Shown piece by piece: positions 52,811 to 62,404 of a stretch of 64,000 nucleotides of DNA. Source of the DNA: Clostridioides difficile_D (GTDB taxonomy: Bacteria > Bacillota > Clostridia > Peptostreptococcales > Peptostreptococcaceae). The position numbers were made by a program, and so were the translations under genes. How positions within the stretch are numbered: the first letter of the stretch is position 1; each line of letters starts with the position of its first letter. The notes under the pieces are model-generated. The model was not told where the DNA came from. It searched no databases and saw only the letters and a program-made list of their open reading frames with translations. The stretch lies in NCBI GenBank assembly GCA_945861085.1, contig OX244046.1, positions 2,046,001 to 2,110,000 of the forward strand. The letters are read 5' to 3'.

Positions 52811-53056
52811 TTAATTATAATAAGACTCCTTATAATATGTCAACTCACTCCATTTAAAGACAACAAAACATATGTATTCTTAAATTTTTTGATATTCGTA
52901 TAATTTCCTTATAAAAATATTATAATCAATCATGTAGTCATATATTCCTCAATTTAATTACACTTAAATTGAAAATATAACGTTGTTCTTATATAATTAA
53001 ATTATACAACAATAATGTTATATTTTTTAAATATATTTTTACTAGGGGGAATAGAA

Positions 53057-54121
53057 TTGAAAAGGGTTGATGAGAGAAATACTATGTTTGCAAGAGCAAA
53101 TTATAAAAAAGATAGTACTGCTTATAATGACTATTATAAGAAAAATCCTGACAAAAAAGAAATTGATGATAGTATAAGAAATAGACCAAATTTATGTAGT
53201 GAAGGAACCATGACTTACAATGAATTAAATTCTCCAATGGCAAGTAGTGCATTTGATTTTTTATCTGACATCAAATCTTTATGTGAAGGAAAAGTTTCTG
53301 ATACTAAAGTAGATGTAGACGCAAAATCAATGACAAAAAAAATAAAGGGTCTTGCAAAACAGTATGGGGCTTCTGTAGTTGGTATAACTAAATTAAAAGA
53401 CTATCATATTTATACAAATAGGGGTAGACATGAAGAAAATTATGGTGAAGAAGTTAATCTAACTCATAAGTACGCCATTGTATTTGGATGTGAGATGGAT
53501 AAAGAAATGATAAATAGAGCCCCAATGATATGTGAAGTTATAGAAACGTCAAAATGCTATGTGGATGCATCTATTGTTGGCATGATTTTAAGTTATTATA
53601 TAAGAAACTTGGGATATGATGCTAGAAATCATATGGATGCTAATTATTTAGTAATGCCTGTTTTTATAGCTCGTGATGCTGGCTTGGGGGATATAGGAAG
53701 AAATGCTATACTTACAAATAAAGATTATGGCTCTAGACTTCGATTAGGAGTTGTTACTACAGATATTCCTCTTTTAGAAGATGAATATGTTGATTTTGGA
53801 CTAGAAGATTTTTGTAAAGTCTGTAAAAAATGTTCTTTTAACTGTCCTTCTCATTCACTTTCCAATGATATTAAAATTGGCGATGATGGAAAATATAATT
53901 GGGTAATTGAACATGAGACATGCTATATTAAATGGAGATATTTAGGTACAGATTGTGGTATGTGCATATCTGCCTGCCCATTTAGCCAAAATCTTGAAAC
54001 TATAAAAAATACTACTTCTTTTAAGGGCAATAATGAGCTTATCCAAAAAGCTTTAGATGAATATACTTCAAAATTTGGTAAAAGAATATTCATACCTGGA
54101 AACCCGTCTTGGCTGAAATAA
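53057..54121 (+). CDS. Double 4Fe-4S protein related to reductive dehalogenases
   Basis: The product has 354 residues from TTG 53057, which follows TAGGGGGA; the ATG at 53015 has no site. The C-terminal part has FCKVCKKCSFNCPSHS (CxxCxxCxxxCP) and CGMCISACPFSQ with a nearby extra Cys, the double-cluster arrangement of RdhA and QueG-like proteins. VIETSKCYVDASIVGMILSY and VMPVFIARDAGLGDIGRNAI also match that group. No twin-arginine signal is present, so it acts in the cytoplasm. Dehalogenation is not implied; such proteins occur in non-dehalogenating Clostridia. Confidence 0.85.
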   Translation: MKRVDERNTMFARANYKKDSTAYNDYYKKNPDKKEIDDSIRNRPNLCSEGTMTYNELNSPMASSAFDFLSDIKSLCEGKVSDTKVDVDAKSMTKKIKGLAKQYGASVVGITKLKDYHIYTNRGRHEENYGEEVNLTHKYAIVFGCEMDKEMINRAPMICEVIETSKCYVDASIVGMILSYYIRNLGYDARNHMDANYLVMPVFIARDAGLGDIGRNAILTNKDYGSRLRLGVVTTDIPLLEDEYVDFGLEDFCKVCKKCSFNCPSHSLSNDIKIGDDGKYNWVIEHETCYIKWRYLGTDCGMCISACPFSQNLETIKNTTSFKGNNELIQKALDEYTSKFGKRIFIPGNPSWLK

Positions 54122-54132
54122 TTTTATTTAAT

Positions 54133-54175
54133 AAGGAATCTGTCCTATGATAATAAATTCTAGGACAGATTCTTT
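54133..54175 (+). terminator. Terminator of the Fe-S protein gene
   Basis: AAGGAATCTGTCCTA (54133-54147) pairs with TAGGACAGATTCTTT (54161-54175), 12 bases after the stop. Confidence 0.85.
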
Positions 54176-54279
54176 ATTAAATATGTGAATTGTTAAATTT
54201 TTTCTTACTTATAACAATTCAGCAATATTTTTAATTTATAATTGACATCATAAAATATCAAACTAAAAGGAGTAACTGT

Positions 54280-54966
54280 ATGGAAAAAATATTAGTGGTG
54301 GAAGACGATTCTATATTAAACAAAACTCTATCATATAACCTAATTGAAGATGGATATATAGTCACTTCAAAATTTACAGCTACATCTGCATTAAAGTCTA
54401 TTATTGGATGTGAATTTGATTTAATTATTTTAGATATTAATTTGCCAGACAAAAGCGGATTTGAATTATGTAAGGAAATCAAGGAAAATTGCGATATACC
54501 AATAATTTTTTTGACTGCTAATGATATGGAATGTGATATGATTAAAGGCTATGAACTTGGAGCTTTAGATTATATAACAAAACCATTTAATATCAATGTA
54601 TTCAAACAGAAAATAAAAGCTTTTTTAAATCATCTTACGACAAAAACAAAACAAGATTGCTACAGTGATGGATATCTTGAAATCAACTTTTCTGAGTTTT
54701 CTGCAAACATAAATGGAAATCAAATTACATTCACACCATTAGAATATCGTACTTTAAAGCTATTTACTGAAAATCCTAAAAATATACTAACAAGAAAAGT
54801 CCTTTTAGAAAAACTTTGGGATATAGATGCTAATTTTGTAGATGAGCATACTTTAACATCTGTTATAAGTAGGATTAGAAGTAAAATTGAAAAAGATAAT
54901 TTTCAGTATATCAAAACGGTATATGGTATGGGATACATGTGGTTGGGTGAAAGAAATGAACTTTAA
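54280..54966 (+). CDS. OmpR-family response regulator of the second exporter module
   Basis: The protein has 228 residues. The receiver has EKILVVEDDSILNKTLSYNL and FDLIILDINLPDKSGFELCK, and ITKPFNINVFKQKIKAF. The winged helix has FTPLEYRTLKLFTENPKN and DEHTLTSVISRIRSKIEKD. It starts a unit of regulator, kinase, ATPase and permease pointing away from the similar unit at 47082-51977. It overlaps the kinase gene by 11 bases. Confidence 0.95.
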   Translation: MEKILVVEDDSILNKTLSYNLIEDGYIVTSKFTATSALKSIIGCEFDLIILDINLPDKSGFELCKEIKENCDIPIIFLTANDMECDMIKGYELGALDYITKPFNINVFKQKIKAFLNHLTTKTKQDCYSDGYLEINFSEFSANINGNQITFTPLEYRTLKLFTENPKNILTRKVLLEKLWDIDANFVDEHTLTSVISRIRSKIEKDNFQYIKTVYGMGYMWLGERNEL

Positions 54967-55987
54967 AAAACTTTCTTTTAATTCTATTTGTTTAATAATT
55001 GCTGTTGGTATAATTTTTACAGCTATTTTATTTAATGTAGCAATTTATATAATTACTGATGATTTAAAACTAGTTGCTTTATTATTGGTATATACAACAG
55101 TACTTTGTGGATTTATAGCACTAATCGTATTTTTACTCCATAAAAAAATAACTATGTTTTGTTCTGAGATATGTCACACTCTAGATAGTATGATGAATAG
55201 TGAAGATACTATTGAAATTGCATTAGAAGAAGAAACTATTTTGTCACGTATAAATCATAGATTAATTAGAATGTATGAAGTTATTCAAGAAAATCGCCAT
55301 AATATTGCTATGGAAAAAGCTGATTTACAAGAATTAGTTTCTGACATATCTCATCAAATTAAAACGCCTATTGCAAACTTAAAAATGATTAATACTACTC
55401 TATTAAATCAAAGTTTTAAAACGGAAATTCAAAATGAGTTTTTGATGGATATGGAAAACCAATTGGATAAATTAGATTTTTTAATGCAATCTATGGTAAA
55501 AACATCTAGATTAGAAACAGGTATAATTACATTATCTAAAAAGAAAAATTCAATTTATGAAACAATTGCTATAGCACTTAGTGGAATTTTGTTTGATGCT
55601 GAAAAAAAGAATATTGAAGTTACAGTTGATTGTGACCCAAATTTATATATGATTCATGATAAAAAATGGACTTCTGAAGCTATTTTTAATATATTGGACA
55701 ATGCTGTAAAATACACGAATTCTAATGGGAAAATACATGTAGCTACAGAATGTTGGGTTATGTACACAAAAATAGATATTATTGATAATGGGAAAGGAAT
55801 ATCAGAAAGTCATCAAGCAGAAATCTTTAAAAGATTTTATCGTGAAGAAGATGTACATGATATAGAAGGTATTGGAATAGGTCTATATCTTTCAAGAAAA
55901 ATTATATCTCTTCAAGGTGGATATATTAAAGTTACATCAGATATTGGAAAAGGGTCGACTTTTTCTATATTCTTACCTAATAAATAA
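54956..55987 (+). CDS. Sensor histidine kinase of the second exporter module
   Basis: The product has 343 residues from ATG 54956 (site GGGTGAAAG), inside the end of the regulator gene. Two close helices (about 10-34 and 42-62) leave little outside the membrane. H-box VSDISHQIKTPIANLKMI; ATPase motifs NILDNAVKYTN, IIDNGKGISES and EGIGIGLYLSRKIISLQG. It probably senses through the partner transporter, as BceS-type kinases do (inference). Confidence 0.93.
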   Translation: MNFKKLSFNSICLIIAVGIIFTAILFNVAIYIITDDLKLVALLLVYTTVLCGFIALIVFLLHKKITMFCSEICHTLDSMMNSEDTIEIALEEETILSRINHRLIRMYEVIQENRHNIAMEKADLQELVSDISHQIKTPIANLKMINTTLLNQSFKTEIQNEFLMDMENQLDKLDFLMQSMVKTSRLETGIITLSKKKNSIYETIAIALSGILFDAEKKNIEVTVDCDPNLYMIHDKKWTSEAIFNILDNAVKYTNSNGKIHVATECWVMYTKIDIIDNGKGISESHQAEIFKRFYREEDVHDIEGIGIGLYLSRKIISLQGGYIKVTSDIGKGSTFSIFLPNK

Positions 55988-56068
55988 ATTTTTAAATATT
56001 TTATTTGTGATAATTTTGCAACATTTTGATTTTATACTGTACTTACAAGATATTAAGGAGGTTCTATT

Positions 56069-56734
56069 ATGAGTATTTTACAAGTAATTAATTTAAAGAA
56101 ATATTATGGTAAAAATTCAAACATTACAAAAGCTCTTGATAGTGTAAGTCTGTCTATTGAAAAAGGCGAATTTATTTCTATTGTAGGTACATCTGGAAGT
56201 GGCAAATCTACATTATTAAATATGATGGGAGGATTAGATAATCCTACATCTGGAAAGGTTATTATAAGGGGTAAAGAATTATCAACTATGACTGATGAAC
56301 AACTTACAATTTTTCGACGTAGAAATATAGGTTTTATATTTCAAAATTATAATCTTGTTCCTCTACTTAATGTATATGAAAATATTATCTTACCAATAGG
56401 ATTGGATGGAGAGACTATAGATAAAGATTTTATAAATGAAATTATTAGTATGCTTTCTCTAGAAGAAAAATTATATGATATACCAAGTAATCTTTCTGGT
56501 GGTCAACAACAACGTGTTGCTATAGCTAGAGCACTTGTAACAAAACCAGCTATTATACTAGCTGATGAACCAACAGGTAACCTTGATAGTAAAACGAGTA
56601 CAGATGTATTGAGTTTACTAAAAATGACAAGTGAAAAATTCAATCAAACAATTGTAATGATTACACACAATAACGAAATTGCACAATTAACTGATAGAAT
56701 TATTCGTATTGAAGATGGAAAAATTGTTAACTAG
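56069..56734 (+). CDS. ABC exporter ATPase of the second module
   Basis: The protein has 221 residues: Walker A GTSGSGKSTLLN, IGFIFQNYNLVP, LSGGQQQRVAIAR, IILADEPTGNLDS and ITHNN. It is clearly a paralogue of the ATPase at 49634. AAGGAGG precedes the ATG by 8 bases. It is 12 bases before the permease gene. Confidence 0.95.
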   Translation: MSILQVINLKKYYGKNSNITKALDSVSLSIEKGEFISIVGTSGSGKSTLLNMMGGLDNPTSGKVIIRGKELSTMTDEQLTIFRRRNIGFIFQNYNLVPLLNVYENIILPIGLDGETIDKDFINEIISMLSLEEKLYDIPSNLSGGQQQRVAIARALVTKPAIILADEPTGNLDSKTSTDVLSLLKMTSEKFNQTIVMITHNNEIAQLTDRIIRIEDGKIVN

Positions 56735-56746
56735 GAAGTGTAATGT

Positions 56747-59161
56747 ATGTTTAGAAATAATAATCGTGCATTTATAAGAAAAATAGCTTTAAATGATTTA
56801 AGAATTAATAAACTTAAAGCATCTCTTTCAGGTATCATTATAATGATTTCTACATGCTTATTGTTAACAGTAGCCTTAGTTTCATATAATGGTTCTGTAG
56901 ACTTAATTAACGCATCTCCATATCATGCTATATATAAGTCTGTAGATGAAAAAGCAAAAAATATACTATATCAAGATAAAAACTTTAGTAGTGTAGGAAC
57001 TTACAAATTAATTGGCAGTAATAAAAAAACAGATTGTATGATGTCAATCGTTTATGCAGATGATACGGCAATTAAACTTATGAATTTTCAATCATTGAAA
57101 GGAACTATGCCCACAAATAAAAATGAGATTGCTATTTCAGAAAAATATTTACAAAAATTTGGTTTAAATAAGGATATTGGAGATAGTATTAAATTAAATT
57201 ATCGTGACAATATTACGAATAAAGAAATTCAACGTGATTTTATTATTGTTGGATTTCTAGAAAATTATTATCAAGATAATGCCAAGCAATACTATACAGT
57301 CGTTTCAAATGATTATTTTAAGAATATAGCTTCTACACCTTTACAAAATAAAAGTAATACTTTTGACGAGACAAGACCTGATACTGTAGATGTATTAGTT
57401 AAACTATCAGAAGAAAATATAGAGAAAGATTCAGCTTCAATTAAGACACAGTTAAAGAAAATTGGTTTATCTTTAGGTATTAAAAAATATAATATATACT
57501 TAAATGATAACTATATTGAGTCAAATTTAATTGATAGTGAGCAGGTTATTACAGTTTTAGTAGTTGGAATAGTTGTTCTCTTTTCTAGTATTTTTGTTAT
57601 ATATAGTATTTTTTATATTTCAGTTGTTAATTCAGTTCAGATGTATGCTAAGTTGAAATCTTTGGGTGTGACTTCTTTTCAGTTAAAAAAGATTATTTCT
57701 CTACAAGGAAATATTTTATCAATTATTTTTATTCCATTAGGGGTTATAGCTTCTTGTATAATTGCTTACATAATTCAACCATTAGCATGGCAAATGATGG
57801 CTGATTTATTTATAATTTTAATTTTATCACTGGTAATGTTTTTAACTGTTAGAATTTCTTTACTTAAACCAGCTAGAATTATTTCTAAAATATCTGCTAT
57901 TGAAGCCATGCAATATACAGAAACTAAATTTAGAAAAAAAGTCAAAAACTTTAGTTATATAAATATAAAAAATCTAGCATTAAAGAATATCGAATCAAAT
58001 AGAAAGAAAAATTTGATTGCATTAATGTCACTAAGCATTAGTGGAGTTTTATTTATTTCAATTGCTAATCTTGCTAATTCAATAGATTTCAAAAAACAGT
58101 TATCTCAACAATTTGTTTATAACGAAGATTATATAATTAGCATTAAGAGTGATAACTTATATGAACGCATTACAGAAATCCAACAAAACAACCCACTGAC
58201 AGATTCTCTTAAAAATGAAATTGAATCTATTTATGGAGTAAAAAAAGTAATTAAATCTAAATCAATTAAAACCAATATTATAGAACCTTATATCAAAGAT
58301 AAAGATGAAGAACAATTTACTACTCTAATTAAAGGTATTACACCTGAGCTTTCAAAATCATTTAAAGAATACATTATTAGTGGAAAAATAGATTACAAAC
58401 AGTTAGACTCAAATAGTTTAATTATAAATAAGTATATAACGAAATCTTATGGATTAGATTTAAAAGTTGGAGATACAGTTACATTTAATGTTTTTAGTGG
58501 AAATGATATTATTAAAAAGAAAATGAAAATTATAGGAATTATTGACAATTCCAATACAGGAGGTATGTTTTTTGCTTCAGACAAAACTTTAGAATCTCTA
58601 ACACCATATAATACAAATTTAGATTTTTCTATTTTAATAGATAAAAAGTATTCTAAAGAAGTTGAAGAAAAGTTGTTAAGTATAATTCAGAAAAATTCAA
58701 ATTTAACGCTTTATTCATATGAGGATGATTATAGAATGATTACTAGAGCATTTCAATATATAATTATAGCTTCATACATTTTTGTTGGTTTAATTTCTTG
58801 CTTTGGTATACTAAATATGACCAATACTCTAATAAACAGCGTTTTAATTAGAAAAAAAGAGTTTGCCTTACTTCAAGCTGTTGGAATGACAAAAAAACAA
58901 CTACGAAAGATGCTTTATACAGAAGGTTTAAACCTAAGTATCAAAGCTGTATGTATTTCAAGTTTATTAGGTTATTTTAGCTCAAGTTTACTTTGTACTT
59001 TTATAAAAGATGTAATTAGGTTAGATTTTATTAATTTTAAATTTTCTATATTTACTATTTTGATTTTTTCATTCGTGTTAATTGGTATACAAGTTCTAAC
59101 AACTGAATTACTTGTAAGAAATATAGAAAAAAAATCGCTTACAGAACGCTTACGTTCTTAG
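56747..59161 (+). CDS. FtsX-type ABC exporter permease of the second module
   Basis: The protein has 804 residues with the same plan as the permease at 47082: N-terminal helix (about 24-44), extracellular domain, three helices (about 260-375), second extracellular domain, three C-terminal helices (about 670-790). MYAKLKSLGVTSFQLKKIIS and LLQAVGMTKKQLRKMLYTEG are the FtsX loops. Likely substrates are antimicrobial peptides or lipid-like compounds, which cannot be named from sequence. Confidence 0.9.
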   Translation: MFRNNNRAFIRKIALNDLRINKLKASLSGIIIMISTCLLLTVALVSYNGSVDLINASPYHAIYKSVDEKAKNILYQDKNFSSVGTYKLIGSNKKTDCMMSIVYADDTAIKLMNFQSLKGTMPTNKNEIAISEKYLQKFGLNKDIGDSIKLNYRDNITNKEIQRDFIIVGFLENYYQDNAKQYYTVVSNDYFKNIASTPLQNKSNTFDETRPDTVDVLVKLSEENIEKDSASIKTQLKKIGLSLGIKKYNIYLNDNYIESNLIDSEQVITVLVVGIVVLFSSIFVIYSIFYISVVNSVQMYAKLKSLGVTSFQLKKIISLQGNILSIIFIPLGVIASCIIAYIIQPLAWQMMADLFIILILSLVMFLTVRISLLKPARIISKISAIEAMQYTETKFRKKVKNFSYINIKNLALKNIESNRKKNLIALMSLSISGVLFISIANLANSIDFKKQLSQQFVYNEDYIISIKSDNLYERITEIQQNNPLTDSLKNEIESIYGVKKVIKSKSIKTNIIEPYIKDKDEEQFTTLIKGITPELSKSFKEYIISGKIDYKQLDSNSLIINKYITKSYGLDLKVGDTVTFNVFSGNDIIKKKMKIIGIIDNSNTGGMFFASDKTLESLTPYNTNLDFSILIDKKYSKEVEEKLLSIIQKNSNLTLYSYEDDYRMITRAFQYIIIASYIFVGLISCFGILNMTNTLINSVLIRKKEFALLQAVGMTKKQLRKMLYTEGLNLSIKAVCISSLLGYFSSSLLCTFIKDVIRLDFINFKFSIFTILIFSFVLIGIQVLTTELLVRNIEKKSLTERLRS

Positions 59162-59186
59162 TAAGAATAGACATAAAAAATAAATA

Positions 59187-59238
59187 AAATATGAGTTGCA
59201 ATTAATCTATTGATAGATAATGGCAACTCATATTTTAT
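59187..59238. terminator. Bidirectional terminator
   Basis: AAAATATGAGTTGC pairs with GCAACTCATATTTT between two converging genes. Confidence 0.8.
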
Positions 59239-59239
59239 T

Positions 59240-60631
59240 TTAAATACTTTTCTTTTTATCTAATATTTCATATATACAACCTTCTGTTGGATTAATCTCT
59301 TTTTCTTTTCTTTTTTTAGAATCAATTAAAACAAAATACAGTATAAAACCTACAACAAGTCCCCATGTTCCACCTTTAGCAGCAATTACACCTCCCATAA
59401 GCCCAATCAATCCCTTCTCTACACCTGTATCACATAGCTCCATTGATAACTTTGTACATAAATATCCTTGAACTAAAAGTGTTACTGACAATGCTAATGG
59501 TATAAGAGGAGTAGCAATCTGTGCAATTGGATAAAAACATATGAAAATGGCTGAAACCCATACTAAAGTACCCATACCACTAAAAATAGACTGCATTGCT
59601 TCTTTTCCAACCTTATACCTTTGAGCAACACTTCCAGTAAGTGTTGCAGCTAATGGACCACACATTGGTATATATGGAGAAATAATTGCCATAACAATAT
59701 TTCTTATTCCACTTATAACATTAGACCTATTTGAATTAAAATCTATATATTCATCTTTTCTGCTTTCACTTTCTGAAAGTACTAAATTTTCACCTGTTAT
59801 AAAATCACCAAATGCAATTATATATATCATAAAAGCCATTGGTAGTCCTTGTATAAATAACATCACACTTGGAAAACCTATTCCAAAAGGAGACACCGTA
59901 TTTATTAATTTTTTTAAATCTACTATATAAACTATATTGTCAAAACTAAAACTAGGAATTCCTATTTCTTTACTAAATATACCTACGATTAAACTCACTA
60001 AAATGGCTGAAACTACTCCATACTCACCTAAACGAAATAAAAATTTATTCTTTACTTTTAGAGTATCAAATCTTTCAGAAAACATTACAAAACAAGCAAC
60101 TAAAATTCCTACTGTTATAGATATTGGATAAGAATCAAATCTCCCTTTAGGGCTAAACTCTGATATTACAGTAGATATCCCAACACCCATTAGTATTCCA
60201 CCTTTAATAGAATTTGGTATTTTACTAACCAACTTTCCAGCTACACCAGTTATTCCCATCAAAATAAATATGATTCCTAAATCTATTTGTAAAGCTGTTA
60301 ATGCTTGTATTCTTTCAATACCCATACTGAACTTTAACAAATATGCAGTTGTAAGAGTTATAGAAGCTGTAATCCAACCAGGTACAACTGGGTCTCCCAT
60401 AAAAACATGTAAACAGTATAATATGGAGTTGATGATAGCCATACTCCATGCTACTTCATAAGGTAATCCCAAAATTTGTGTACTAAGACCAATAGTTCCT
60501 AAACTTGTCATACTTGATATTATGCCTTGAATAGCTTCTGGTTTCTCAAATCTGTAATGTATAAATGGAATTCGTATTTTGAACATTCCAAATTTTATGT
60601 GAGACTGTTCTCGCCTAGAGAGCCTTTCCAT
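59240..60631 (-). CDS. NCS2/SulP-like permease
   Basis: The protein has 463 residues with about twelve to thirteen hydrophobic segments. VVPGWITASITLTTAYLLKF and RSNVISGIRNIVMAIISPYI, with PMCGPLAATLTGSVAQRYKV, resemble the nucleobase-ascorbate/uracil-xanthine (NCS2) or SulP-related fold. The substrate is not identifiable. It lies 167 bases after the start region of a BAAT-family gene on the same strand and may share its transcript. Confidence 0.7.
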   Translation of the reverse strand: MERLSRREQSHIKFGMFKIRIPFIHYRFEKPEAIQGIISSMTSLGTIGLSTQILGLPYEVAWSMAIINSILYCLHVFMGDPVVPGWITASITLTTAYLLKFSMGIERIQALTALQIDLGIIFILMGITGVAGKLVSKIPNSIKGGILMGVGISTVISEFSPKGRFDSYPISITVGILVACFVMFSERFDTLKVKNKFLFRLGEYGVVSAILVSLIVGIFSKEIGIPSFSFDNIVYIVDLKKLINTVSPFGIGFPSVMLFIQGLPMAFMIYIIAFGDFITGENLVLSESESRKDEYIDFNSNRSNVISGIRNIVMAIISPYIPMCGPLAATLTGSVAQRYKVGKEAMQSIFSGMGTLVWVSAIFICFYPIAQIATPLIPLALSVTLLVQGYLCTKLSMELCDTGVEKGLIGLMGGVIAAKGGTWGLVVGFILYFVLIDSKKRKEKEINPTEGCIYEILDKKKSI

Positions 60632-60798
60632 AACTTCACTCCACCTTTCAATAACTCTTATAAATTTCCAACCTCATAATTGTTTATAAATTATCAATAT
60701 CGGTTAAAACTAGTATATAACATGCAAATTATATAAACAATAAATTAAATCTATAAAATTGATAGATTTTGTGCATATATGGAAAAACATATTCATTT

Positions 60799-62097
60799 TT
60801 AATTATTTAAATCACTTGATAAGGGCTCTTTATAAAATTCAATGGTTCTTTTCCATGATTCAAACTGCCCTTCTGCATTTCCTTCTACAGTTCCACCTGA
60901 AGAAAAAATGCCTCCACCCATACTTATACATAAAGTCTCCTTTAGAGGCATAATATATGGAATTGGTAGCGGATGACCCATATTGTCGTACGTTAATAAT
61001 TCTACATTATATGTATAATTATTTTCTTCAAGGATTTCTAATGCCTCTAAGCAAGCATCATAACTATTCCATATATTATCTTCTTTTCCAGCAATCATAA
61101 GTATGTCTGCTTTGGAATTTTCTATTCTTATTCTAGCTTCTTTTCTATTCTCTGCTCTTTCAAGACTTTTTTTATAAGTGCTGGCAAATCCAAATGGAAT
61201 TTCTTTTGATATATCTTTCTTCTGTTCTTCAAAGAATGTATCATTATCTACCTTGATATATGTAAATGGTTCTCCTTTGTATGACCATGATGAAGTATCT
61301 TTACCATTCATCAATCCATTAAGAGCTTGGAAACAATAAGTATGAGGTTCTGACACTACAACCTTTTTAATTTGTTTATATCTTGAAGCGAGCAAAAGCG
61401 CCAATTCTCCACCCTTTGATGTTCCATGTACAAATATTTCTTTAGTGTTAGTAATTTCATTTTCACTAATCCACTCAAATACTTTTTCAAAATATTCTAA
61501 TGGAACTTCTTCTAATCTATCTGGCAACCCTTCTAAAGCAAAGTATGCAACTGTTAGTACATTGAATCCTCTAGATGCAAGTGGAGCTGCTAAAAGGTCT
61601 AGAGCGTCTAAATTTCCATCAGAACCACCTAGCATTAAAATTGTTTTATTATTAGAATTTTGTTTATAAAATAATCTTCCTATAAACTCATCGGATATGT
61701 ATTTTGTGGTAATATCTTCCGACTTAAATAATCTCTTCAATTGAACTTCTTTTCTTTCATTAGAGGTTTCAAATATCATATTCATAATTATTGGTTTATC
61801 AATAGATATATTTTCTGCAAAATCTTTACCTTCAGTTTTAGATTTTTCCATTGAATAAATTAACCCCATACAATCAGAAGTTTTATAAGTACCTTCTATA
61901 GGTTCAACCGAATCTAAATCTACTTCTCCTTTTTCACTTGAATAAAATACTCCATACGATGAAAATTCTTCTCCTTTGCACCATGGAAATTCCATTTTCA
62001 GACTTACTTTAAGCTTAGTATTTGGAGTTAAATCTGAAACTATAACCTTAAGTCTTTCATCTACAAATGATTCTACATTGTATACACTTATTTTCAT
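60799..62097 (-). CDS. Acyl-CoA thioester hydrolase / BAAT C-terminal family protein
   Basis: The protein has 432 residues. The N-terminal ~130 form a beta-sandwich seen in acyl-CoA thioesterase/bile acid-CoA:amino acid N-acyltransferase proteins (YKTSDCMGLIYSMEKSKTEG). The C-terminal alpha/beta-hydrolase domain has ILMLGGSDGNLDALDLLAAP, the nucleophile elbow VHGTSKGGELALLLASRYK with Ser, and the His in YDNMGHPLPIPYI. Whether it hydrolyses acyl-CoA or conjugates acyl groups to amines is not visible. The Ser, not Cys, at the elbow favours hydrolysis. Located upstream of a permease gene on the same strand. Confidence 0.85.
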   Translation of the reverse strand: MKISVYNVESFVDERLKVIVSDLTPNTKLKVSLKMEFPWCKGEEFSSYGVFYSSEKGEVDLDSVEPIEGTYKTSDCMGLIYSMEKSKTEGKDFAENISIDKPIIMNMIFETSNERKEVQLKRLFKSEDITTKYISDEFIGRLFYKQNSNNKTILMLGGSDGNLDALDLLAAPLASRGFNVLTVAYFALEGLPDRLEEVPLEYFEKVFEWISENEITNTKEIFVHGTSKGGELALLLASRYKQIKKVVVSEPHTYCFQALNGLMNGKDTSSWSYKGEPFTYIKVDNDTFFEEQKKDISKEIPFGFASTYKKSLERAENRKEARIRIENSKADILMIAGKEDNIWNSYDACLEALEILEENNYTYNVELLTYDNMGHPLPIPYIMPLKETLCISMGGGIFSSGGTVEGNAEGQFESWKRTIEFYKEPLSSDLNN

Positions 62098-62404
62098 AAT
62101 TAATTTCTCCTTATAATTATTTGTACTTTATATATAAAACAATTTTATCCAATACAATATAAATAAATCATCAAATTAAGACATCATATTGACTATCTTA
62201 TTATAACAACGCATTTTATATTTGTCAATATGTTGTCTTTTATATTTTTAAATTACGTTTAAGATACTCTATTTATTTAAAGTTATCCAAAATAAAAAAC
62301 CACTCATTTTAAGAATGGTTTTTAATATATACTATTTTATTAATAAGGATATTTTTTTATTTAAACTTACATAATAGAATATCTTTTATTTAATTATTTA
62401 ATAT
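62098..62404. other. Intergenic region with one terminator
   Basis: AAAAACCA and TGGTTTTT form a hairpin at about 62294-62324 that can terminate the gene ending at 62405. The rest is AT-rich and should contain the promoter of the BAAT-family gene. Nothing else is seen. Confidence 0.55.

Noticed and set aside
53015..54121. Calling the Fe-S protein a true reductive dehalogenase
   Set aside because: No twin-arginine signal, no membrane anchor gene and shorter length than RdhA.
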